Shown here piece after piece: positions 35,939-45,245 of a stretch of DNA of 64,000 nucleotides. The stretch is from Pararge aegeria (Eukaryota; Arthropoda; Insecta; Lepidoptera; Nymphalidae). The DNA is taken from positions 9,920,001-9,984,000 of the forward strand of contig NC_053182.1 in NCBI RefSeq assembly GCF_905163445.1, given 5' to 3'. Numbering within the stretch: position 1 is the stretch's first letter; every line of letters begins with the position of its first letter. The notes below the pieces were generated by a model, which was not told where the DNA came from, ran no database searches, and saw nothing but the letters and a program-made list of their open reading frames with translations. The translations under genes were made by a program, and so were the position numbers.

Positions 35939-38900
35939 ATGGTAACAGTCTTTATTTTAATACTAGCCCATGACTATCTGACTTTCGGTATTTTAAAATT
36001 CCCGCGACTACGGTAGAATTTTTTAAATATTGTTTAGTACAGTAAATCTGTCTTAAAGTTTCCTATTTCTTTCTCCAAGATGCCTGGTATCTCCAAGTAA
36101 AATGTTGTCAAAATCAATCTTCCAAACTGTACAAAAAAGAATAGTTTTTCTAATCAACTGCAAATAAATTCTATGATGCAAGCTGTTTCTGAGCCAAATG
36201 ACATTATGATACATGTGCCATGGTTATGTCAAGAATAATATATATTTAATTTTTAGATTCAATTTGTGACTAAAAAATAGTTTGTCCTATCCCAAGTTTT
36301 GTTATTTTATAATAATAAATCGGAGGTAATCAAGACATAATTTACAACAAATGATCTGCCAGTTTCATAGTAGAAAATTAAAAACAAACGAATTTTTTTG
36401 TTGTTAACATATCTCAATGTTTAAGCTAAATCTACTGCAGTGTTGTGTTTTTAAGCCCTCTGATTCTCATTAATGCTAACCTAACATATCCTTAAAAATG
36501 GTTTTTCTCTTAATCTGGGTTTCTGAATGTATAACAATTATCGGGATAGAAAAATATTGTTATACAAGATCCATACTGTGCTAGTCATTCTACTTTCATC
36601 AAGACTGGTGCAGCAGTCTAACCAAACAATTATACTTACTGCACTACATGTAAAAATGCAGTACACTGTAATACAAGTGTAGATTGGACTTTGCCTTGGA
36701 ATATCAGAGGAGACTGGTGGTGGTGGTTCTGTCTGTCGATGCTTTGGCCGTGGCTAGTTACCACCTTACTAACAAGTGTGCGCCGCTAAGCAATTTAGTG
36801 TTCCGGTACATTATGTAGAAAATATTAGGGGTATGATTACCATACTCCCTAACAGTTTAGTCCGCTACCCTCTAAGACTGCATCATCACTTAACATTAGG
36901 TGAGATTGCAGTCAAAAGCTAACCTAGGAAAATAAAAAAAAAGGGGGAATGTTTAACCCCCTCCTTCCTCCACCCTGGCTTTATAAAGGTAGCAAGTTGC
37001 TTAAGTTTTACCTTGGATTTGATATGATCCTTTGTCTTTTATTTGGTTTAAATTTATAGCATGGCAGAATTAAAGTTCGGACAACTGAAGAAGAAAAGGC
37101 TAGAAAAGAAAAAGAAAGACAAGAGAAACTTAAAATATTTAAACATGCTATGCAGAAGATTTTTAATAAAGTAAGATGGTTTTAATTTAATATGTATACT
37201 TACAATTTTTTTTAAATATATACACCATCATCATCATCCTCATTTTCAGTCTTATCTGACCTAGAAAAGGCTAGAAAAGCTAGCTTTCTAGGCTTGTCTA
37301 ATAGAACAGAAGCTTCTAGACCCACTTCAGTTTGAATTGGTGGTTTTAATTGTTGTTATTATTACATTAGTGTTTAGCTAACAATACCAAGTTTGAGCTT
37401 ATCATTTTAAACAAAAATTGCATGATTTACCTGATTGCATTGATAAAAAAAAAGGTTTTTCAGTATATAATATTGATGGGTTAAGGTAAGAATAAAGAAG
37501 TGATTTTGGCGTATGTTAGCTAAGAGACAATGTATTTATTATAATAACTAGGACTATACCTGTCCTCTAAAGCCCAGCATAGCCCACCTAACTTCATTTA
37601 AACCTACAATTTTATATTATTTTATTTCATATTATTTAAGAAGTATTAAACATATTGACTTTCATTAATATTAATGTATTTGTAGATACTAAACTCTTAC
37701 TGTCAACTGCAGAATTAATGTGGTAATAACTGAGGGTTAATGTGGTAAATAAATTTATTTTAGAGAAAAGAAGGTGAGCAAGATGAAGAACAATTGGAAA
37801 TCACTGGACGGGTTCTATCATCTAACCCAGACATCTATACACTGTGGAACATCAGACGAGAAATACTTATTGTTTTTAGGTATATACTTATCACCTTTCT
37901 AAACAAAAATATTGAATTGAAAGTCAATTCTTTATATAGCGGTTCTTCATAACATTGTATGTGTACAGCTTCTGATCCGAAAATTTTTCTCATTCAAACT
38001 TTCATCTGCTACATTGCCCAAAATAGTTAAAAACAAAAAATTACATTATGCCTACACTAGATTAATTTGGTCATTTGAAAAGTTTGCTGTGTGCTTACCG
38101 TTACCATATCGTTTTTAAGTTTATACTGTGTTTATAAATATATTGTTCACCTTACAAGATTCACTTATGTGTTTGTCATTTCAGCAAAACTAAAACTGAA
38201 GAGGACATGTCAAAGTCATACGATAATGAATTAAGTTTAACCGAGTATTGTCTAAAAATTAATCCTAAGTCATATTGTGCATGGCATCAAAGAGAATGGG
38301 TGCTGTCCACAAGACCTAATCCTGATTGGAAGAAAGAACTTGAATTATGCAACATGTATCTCAAGTATGATGAAAGAAACTGTATGTAGACAATATTAAA
38401 CATTTTGAATGTAGAGCAATACACAGTTTTATCTTGTTATGATTAATTTATTAACCTGACACCTATCTCTATTTTCAGTTCACACTTGGGATTATCGCCG
38501 GTTTGTGGTGAGCCAATGCAAACCATCATTGCAAGAAGAATTCGATTTCACCACAGAAAAGTTATATGACAATTTCTCAAATTATTCAGCTTGGCATTAT
38601 AGAAGCAAAATGTTAGTTGAATTATATCCAGATTTAAAAGGTTAATACTATTTATAACTAGTCTGTTGTCATCATAAGCCGCATTAATGTTTAACTTGAT
38701 AATACATTAACACATTTTAGAATAATATATTCCACTACTAGGAAAAGAGTTCTTCATATGATAATACTAGCGGTCCGTCGCGACTTCGTCTGCGTATAAA
38801 CCTTAAGAGATATATGCCTTCGCGGACTTTTTTTTAGAACTTTTAAAGGGATCAACTTTGTCATATGTGATTTTGTTGAAACTAATCGTTTACGCACCGC

Positions 38901-41900
38901 ACGCAGCGGAAGCTCTCAAAGGGAAAAAAACCCCAGATTTTGAAACATTCTTCATTGGTGTTATGCCTTTTTATTGGCCTTAGCGTGAAGATATATAGCC
39001 TTCCTCGATAAATTTGCTATCCAATACTTAAGGTCTGTTTGTATCGGTCGGGCTGTTACTGAGCACCCACTCCCGGCGGCTATCCCGTTACTGCACGATA
39101 CGGGGTCTTTTGGCTGCTGGGTTTCCCCTCTGGCCGGGTTTGCCTCTTCTTAGTTAACTTGCACCACCTAGATTCCCCCAGGGGGGTCCATATTACCAAG
39201 CTTAATGTAGACGTCCGGTCAACATGGACCACACAGTACCACCAGGACTCCGGACCTAAGTATTTTTCATTCATCCCGTAAACAAACAAACAAACAAACA
39301 AACTCGTCAGCTTTATATATTAGTATATAAGATTAAATGATATTTTCAGGCGGCAGACCCATACAAGATAACCATCACAAACATGAATTAAAAATGGTTC
39401 AGAGCGCTGCATTTACGGACCCTGATGATACAAGTGCCTGGTTTTATCAAAGGTGGTTACTGGGTTAGTTAATAAACCAATTTTTAAATGGCTAAAGTTC
39501 TGAATTCAATTATTTTTAGGTTTTAATGGCACCCTATTTATTACTCCGCTGTCTGTCATCAGGCTATATCTCATGTACTGTAATTGGTAGGAGTTTAAAA
39601 TGTTCACAGAGTGTGCATTTCTATTGCCACTTTAAAAGTGGATTCTCATACGAGAAAAATTTTTGCTTGATCTTAAAAATGGTATTACTATTTTACATAC
39701 AGAACCCTTCCAAGTGCCAAACCAACTCGCACATTGCCTTTGTTCGTATGGAAAGTAAATACGACCTCCCTGACGCAGCGGTAAGAGCTGCGGCTTTATA
39801 TCGGAAGTGCCGGGTTCGATTCCAGGCAGGGGAAATTTCCGTCGGGTCTGGTCTTGGGGAAGATTCGGCCGTGGCTAGCTACCACCTTACCGACAAAGAT
39901 GTCGCATAGAAACCGATTAGGGCGTTTGTTTATACTCCATACTCCCCAACAGGTTAGCCCGCTACCATCTTAGACTGGATCATTACTTACGACCTAGTGA
40001 GATTGCAATCAAAGGCTAACTTTTATTGGAAAAAAATACGCACAAAACTTCAAACAAATCGGTCCAGCCGTTTAGGATTTATTAGACAGGTGACAAACAC
40101 ACATACAGAAGAATTATATATATACATATTATATGTATAAATATATACATACGAGTAAATATATATAGATCGACCGTATTTTTCTTCTTGCAGGCGCAGT
40201 GAAGGTCACTATTCAACTTGTTTCATGTACTGTCACTCAGTCAAAGTCAACTATCGCATTTAGTAGAAAAGTTTCCAATGATTATATAAATAGCAAAATT
40301 AATCTATACTTTGATGGTGTGGGTGTAAATGGTAAATGGAACCCTTGTTCTGGGCTTGAATATGACGATTTATGGATTCTCGAGCACAATCACGAAGTTA
40401 CTGATAATTTAGATATCAAGGTAAGCATCATATTCATTAATAACTCATTACTGGCTCTCTATTTGGCACAGGTCTCCTCTCAGAGTGTGAAATGTTTTAG
40501 CCACAGTTCACAAAGCTGCCCAAGTGTGGATTGAATGACGAGGGGCCAGCAGATTTCCTCATGATGTTTTCCTTCACCTTTAAAGCAAGTGTTATTTTAA
40601 ATGCTTAATACGTACATGACTCCGAAAAGTTACTTCTTTATACACAAGCCGAGGATTGAACATGGTCCCCCCTAAAGGGAAGCCAAAGCTGTAACAACTA
40701 GGTTATCACTGGTATGAAGGTAAGTATACAAGGAGCAAGTATCAGTTTTATATAAATAAATAAATATACTACGACAATACACATATCGCCATCTAGCCCC
40801 AGAGTAAGCGTAGCTTGTGTTATGGGTAGATAGCTGATGAATATTTTTTTATGAATATAATGCACATAAATACTTATAATATACAGATAAACACCAAGAC
40901 ACTGAAAAACATTCATGTTCATCACACAAACATTTTCCAGTTGTGGGAATCGAACCCACGACCTTGGACTCAGAAAGCAGGGTCGCTGCCCGCTGCGCCT
41001 TTCGGCCGTCGGCCGATATGATAATGTATATTATTCAGAAAAAATATTCAGCAGTTATCTAAGTACACACAAGCTACGCTTAGTTTGGCGCTAGATGGCG
41101 ATGTGTGTATTGTCGTAGTATATTTATTTATTTATATTTAACAATCTGACTCCTTTATATAACTATACATTTCAGGTGGAACATATTCTTGGTGATGAAA
41201 AGCAGACAATTAACTGTGCGAAGTATAAACCTTATACATACGTGGGAAAAAATGAAATAAGCTTCAAGAACCAATACTCCGAACCTGTAATAGAAGAACT
41301 AAATGTGCAACTTGATTCATGTCGACAGTTACTAGCCTTAGAACCAGATAATAAATGTGAGTAACTAAAATGTATAGAGATATCTATGCACGGGGTATCT
41401 ACGTGATCAAATCAGGGTTGAGATAAGTATAAGAATCTGAGTTTGCAGGCTGAGTGGCGATGATGAAGTAGTGATGGCCAGGGCACATGGCTCTGAACCG
41501 ATGGACTTGACTGGCGATCTCACACAACTACAGTTAATCTTGATATAGGTGGACAGGCGAATTCAAACGAGTGGCAGGAAGTCGCTAGACGCAAGCTTCA
41601 TAACCCTTAAATGTGAAACTCCCTACAAAAAACCTATGCCCGTAGTGTCATCCATTGCAGATGATAATTTTTTTATTCCACTACAAATTAGCCCTTGACA
41701 GCAATCTAATATCTGCAGTTATATTATACCCAATACTCAATCATACTAATCAGTTTTGCCGGCAACGTACACGAACGGGGCGTACCGGCGCGCATCAAAC
41801 GTATAAGCAGATAAACGCTTGGGTACGTTACTATTCGCCTCCATATGTGTATGGCCGTCGTGTATTTCTTATTGACGTTAGCGGCAAATATATTTTGCCG

Positions 41901-43891
41901 AATAAAGTGATACAAAAACGCATTCATAAATAACCTACTGAAGTGCCACCTTCATAGAAATCTTAACAACCAGACACTAGAAATGTTTTGTACGCGTCAC
42001 GCCACGTCACGTCACGTAGACTCGGGGCACTAAAATTTTTAACACATTCGAAACAGTTTCGAGACTTTATTGTTATTTTTAAACTGCTTTGCCTCCTATG
42101 CACTAAATCAGTTTCTGAATGCCGCTGTGAAAAACATAAATGTATGGTGTTGTGGTTGAAAAGCGTTTTCCATACAGGAAAAGCTAAAGGGCATTTCTAG
42201 TGTCAAGTTATGAGGATTTCTATGGCACAATACAACTAGGCCACTACTCTCAATTATTTTTGTACTTATATTTATAATCATTTTGTTGCAGGGACATTAC
42301 TAACTACAACTTTCTTCTTGTATTGTATTGATGCAAGTTTGTATCACAATGAAATAATGGCGAATTTAGAAACTTTGAAGAATTTAGACTCTCAAAGGAT
42401 TGGATATTATAGTGATTTAATATCAAAATGGAGTGTTGAACAACAGCTGCCCAAAGATTACAAGACTGACAGTCTCCAATATAAAATAGATTTTAGTGAA
42501 AAGATAACGAGTTTACCTCATTTACAATATTATAATTTTTATCAAATTGTCGATCTATCCCATCAAGCCCTGACATCAAGAATATTACCAACTTTAGTCA
42601 AACTCCAACATTGTAAGGTAATTACAAATATATTTAACTAATGAATTAATTAACAACATACAGTCCTCATTTAGACATTATTGTATGCAGTGTGTTGCAT
42701 CAAAAAACAGTGAAAACGCTAACGCACCACGCACACGTCTCGCATTACACCCGCGGAATGTTGGTACCTAGGTCAAAAATATTTTCCCATTTCCCCATTT
42801 TATGGTAAACGTTTAGAACATAGAGGTAAAATAATTACCGCCAATACTGACTAACCATTTGTTCGAGCAACTAATCTTAAGTTGAGTGGTTTTTGATTCT
42901 TAAATAGTAGTTGTGTACATGGTTTGTTCTCAATTCTGTGATCTTACCAATACCATGCTGCTCTTTTTTATAAATTTAAAATGCATTTAAAAATTTTCGG
43001 AACCGACAAAATTAAATTAAATTTATAAAATTGATAATTCCTCCTAGTGTAGGTAAAAACACTAATAAAAATTATAATAATATGAAAAAAGAAATGTGTC
43101 ATCTCTTGTTTCAAACGTGTCTCATTGTAATATGGACCTTTGGAAAAGTAGATCGAAACTGCAACGTTTCCTACTAGATGACGCTACAGTCGCTATAAGA
43201 CTGATGTGAAAGGCATATACTAATTTCGGCATTGATGGTAGGAGAGCCGTAGCTTAATTGGTGAAAGCGCTCAGGGCGCGATTGCCCGAGAGTCGGTTCA
43301 AATCCTGTCGATTCCGAAAAATTTTATATGCATTTTAAATTTATAAAATTGATAGTTCCTCCAAGTGTAGCTAAAAACACTAATAAAAATTATAATACCA
43401 TGCTGCTCTAATGCGGATTGGTTGCTCTAACTGTTACTCTCAGATTTAAGTACAATAACTGGCACCAACGCTTAGCGTTTTTACAGAAAAAATCCATTAT
43501 TTTTTTGCCTAACTTTGGAATCAAACCCTCAACTTACGACAAGCGCCTGCGAATTATACCTTTTTACCGGTATTGGAACATGCTAACCACTTGAAGGTTT
43601 ATGATTATGTTCATTTGTTCAGTAATTGAATAAATTATTAATGATAATTGAATATATTATTTATTACCACTAAAGTTGCAATATATAATTTAAGGTGTAT
43701 GATAAATAACAGATTGAATAACTTAGCATTTTTTATAGGTACTGGATCTATCAGGAAACAATATAAACACATTAGATGGTTTCCCTGATATTGATTTGGA
43801 TGAATTGTATTTGAAAAACAATGATGAATTAAATGCGACTGAAATTGAAATATTTAAAGAGAAACACAAATCTATGAAAATATATATTTAA
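35939..43891 (+). CDS. RABGGTA: Rab geranylgeranyltransferase alpha subunit, ten coding exons
   Basis: Alpha subunit of cytosolic Rab geranylgeranyltransferase, which with the beta subunit and Rab escort protein attaches geranylgeranyl groups to Rab C-terminal cysteines. Exons: 35939-35941, 37060-37170, 37764-37879, 38185-38381, 38479-38640, 39350-39463, 40194-40420, 41176-41356, 42292-42617, 43739-43891. All have GT-AG borders and compatible phases and sum to 1590 nt, or 529 residues (about 567 in human). The protein starts M-HGRIKVRTTEEE, as in animal orthologs. Five prenyltransferase-alpha repeats are visible: TLWNIRRE, AWHQREW, TWDYRRF, AWHYRSK, AWFYQRW. An Ig-like segment lies in exon 7, and a C-terminal leucine-rich region ends LDLSGNNINTLDGF (exons 9-10). 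The first exon contributes only the ATG and is inferred from the ATG|GTAACA junction. Several introns hold SINEs and MITEs. Confidence 0.93.
36738..36945 (+). mobile_element. SINE-B in RABGGTA intron 1
   Basis: ctttggccgtggctagttac, cgccgctaagcaatttagtg, gtttagtccgctaccctcta and an A-rich tail. It lacks the tRNA head and is in sense orientation to the gene. Confidence 0.65.
38765..39005. repeat. Dispersed repeat ('cgcgacttcgtctgcgt' family)
   Basis: actagcggtccgtcgcgact, cttcgcggactttttttaga and accgcacgcagcgg, matching the copy near 22115-22460. It lies in RABGGTA intron 5. Confidence 0.5.
39010..39300. repeat. GC-rich segment of transposon-like composition with (CAAA)n tail
   Basis: Sharply GC-richer than the surrounding intron (ccactcccggcggctatccc, cccccaggggggtcc) and ending in six CAAA-type units near 39283-39300. 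It is probably part of a retroelement inserted next to the preceding repeat. The reverse frame at 39080-39301 has no recognised domain. Confidence 0.3.
39757..40032 (+). mobile_element. SINE-B, full-length copy with tRNA head
   Basis: Head with A box TGACGCAGCGGTAAGAG and B box GGGTTCGATTCC, then the body gattcggccgtggctagcta, ccaacaggttagcccgctac and gagattgcaatcaaaggcta, ending A-rich. Flanks share a ggaaa..aaatacg-type match that may be the target duplication. It lies in RABGGTA intron 6, sense orientation. Confidence 0.78.
40450..40690 (-). mobile_element. Diverged SINE-D, reverse orientation
   Basis: ctctatttggcacaggtctc, atgatgttttccttcacctt and a complement tRNA-like head near 40640-40670 (aggattgaacatggtccc). 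It lies in RABGGTA intron 7. Confidence 0.45.
40750..41012 (-). mobile_element. SINE-A, full-length reverse copy
   Basis: From the minus strand: tRNA head (complement of gtgggaatcgaacccacgac and gaaagcagggtcgctgccc), body, then the TATTTATTTATATA tail. It lies in RABGGTA intron 7, antisense to the gene, 15 bp from an inverted partner. Confidence 0.75.
41028..41137 (+). mobile_element. SINE-A 3' half, inverted partner
   Basis: aagctacgcttagtttggcg, ctagatggcgatgtgtgtat and a tatttatttatttata tail, reverse complementary to the left half of the 40750-41012 copy. Confidence 0.7.
41440..41665 (+). pseudogene. Decayed LINE C-terminal remnant
   Basis: Short phrases resemble the KWRWAGHVAR and RWTDEFKRVAGSRW segments of RTE-like LINEs (gtgatggccagggcacatgg; acgagtggcaggaagtcgct), but frames are broken. 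Possibly the same family as 24770-24970. Confidence 0.35.
41668..41720 (-). repeat. SINE-B end fragment, reverse
   Basis: tattccactacaaattagcc followed by cttgacagcaatctaat, complementary to the SINE-B 3' end. Confidence 0.4.
41953..42224. mobile_element. MITE with about 33-bp terminal inverted repeats
   Basis: The left end (CATAGAAATC ... GACACTAGAAATG) and right end (CATTTCTAGTGTC ... GATTTCTATG) are inverted repeats with a few mismatches. Interior about 200 bp, non-coding. A GTGCCA match extends just outside both ends, so the true termini may lie a few bases further out. It lies in RABGGTA intron 8. Superfamily not assigned. Confidence 0.7.
42965..43395 (+). mobile_element. tRNA-headed SINE with duplicated and inverted body pieces
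   Basis: 43245-43318 has a tRNA-like head with A box TAGCTTAATTGG and B box GGTTCAAATCC. The body after it (43318-43395) is repeated in direct orientation at about 43020-43078, and its first part is inverted at about 42970-43003. A further reverse scrap is at 49560-49585. It lies in RABGGTA intron 9. Confidence 0.55.
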
Positions 43892-43984
43892 TTCTAATCT
43901 AATTTATATGCATTATAGTTACATATTTAAATACAGTATTTTGTGACAAATTCTATATTCGAAAGTTTTATAATGCACAAATTA

Positions 43985-44215
43985 TTATGTACTATCTCTT
44001 CTTGCATCATCCCAAGTTATGCCTTTGTACAACCAGTCTTCATCAAACTTGAAGATAGACTTGTTATTTTTGGTTTTGGCAAATTTTATTTTATTTTCAA
44101 TATTTAAATATACCGCCTTTCTGAAGAAAACTCTTCTTGTGATTGTTTTTGTTGGTACAATAATCAAAACCTTACGATTCAAAGCGGAAGGCTTGAAACC
44201 TCCTTTTAAACTCAT
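43985..44215 (-). CDS. Hypothetical 76-codon ORF, unassigned
   Basis: ATG at 44215 and stop at 43985; the frame stays open upstream to about 44248 with plausible amino-acid composition (GLIVPENPHDITSVT before the Met), so the true start may be further 5' or in another exon. The product is basic and hydrophilic, with an acidic/aromatic tail FDEDWLYKGITWDDARRDS. I do not recognise a family. It lies 93 bp past the RABGGTA stop on the opposite strand, and 3'UTR of RABGGTA may overlap it. It may be a small gene, a terminal exon or a chance ORF. Confidence 0.33.
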   Translation of the reverse strand: MSLKGGFKPSALNRKVLIIVPTKTITRRVFFRKAVYLNIENKIKFAKTKNNKSIFKFDEDWLYKGITWDDARRDST

Positions 44216-44221
44216 TGTCAC

Positions 44222-45245
44222 ACTAGTTATATCATGTGGATTTTCTGGGACAATCAGTCCCTGATTGATGAAATAGTGACTTCACACTATGGTAGTCCTG
44301 AGAGTACAGGCGCACACGTAAAGCCGAGGTGCCCTACCTGCAGGATTTAAGGAGGGGAAGTGAGGGAAGAAGAGAAGAGAGGAAGAGTCTCCTTTGATTG
44401 TGTCAAAAAACTAACTATATCAACATATATGGCGCATGCGAATAGCACATAATGCAGTGCGGTTCCGAATGGTATCATTCTGCACTCTTAAAGTCAACCG
44501 GCAAGCAAAAAAAAAAATTTACCATCTGCCTATAAAGATGGTGCAGTCAGTAGTAGTATTATTCCTTTCAGTCTTCGAGTTCCTAGGAATAAGGAGGGCT
44601 GCTAATGTATTGAAAGACTTACTCACATTTATTAAGATGTGTGACTACTTTTATTACCAAATTTAGGAAAAATAACTATTATATATACTTATCTATACTT
44701 TTAAATCTATCATGATAGTAAGACTAAATAACAAAAATGTTTACCTATTTTTTTTTTTTTTACAATATTTATAATGGACAATTATTGTCATGTTATAAAA
44801 TAAATCAACTTTTATGTTAAAACATTGTTTCTATTATCATAACATGTTATAGGTCAACACAGTCAAACAAATTCTCAGTCTGTTTGTAGACCAGTAAAGT
44901 AATTAATTATACAGTTTTAGTATAATATGTTGTTGTTTCATTCGCTCAAACTAAGATCCTTTTCTGGTTTTATTTTCATCAACAATACATTGGATACCAT
45001 AGTACTTATGTCTCCATTGTACAAAGATTTACTATGTTGCTTAAGCAGTATTGCATTAAAAATACCAGTTTTATGACTATACCTAAACATTCAAGAAAAT
45101 AAGAATTTAAATCCTGAAACAAATGCATCAACAATATCAAAATAATACTGCTTTAAAGCAAAGCTCCCTGACCAATATTAAAAAAAAAATCTTATGATTA
45201 TTGAATTTGTAGGTTTTAAATTTTTACTTTGTTTTATAAGCTTAG
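44222..45245. other. Spacer and 3' region between RABGGTA/ORF76 and nbr
   Basis: AT-rich DNA holding the probable nbr 3'UTR (45245 down to about 44940). Near 44340-44400 there is a purine-rich patch with repeated GAGG/GAAG. No further gene is supported; the plus-strand frame at 44436-44666 has no recognisable content. Confidence 0.35.

Noticed and set aside
43245..43318. Possible genuine tRNA gene
   Set aside because: A and B boxes are present, but I cannot form a convincing acceptor stem, and body sequence shared with nearby pieces follows directly. A SINE head is more likely.
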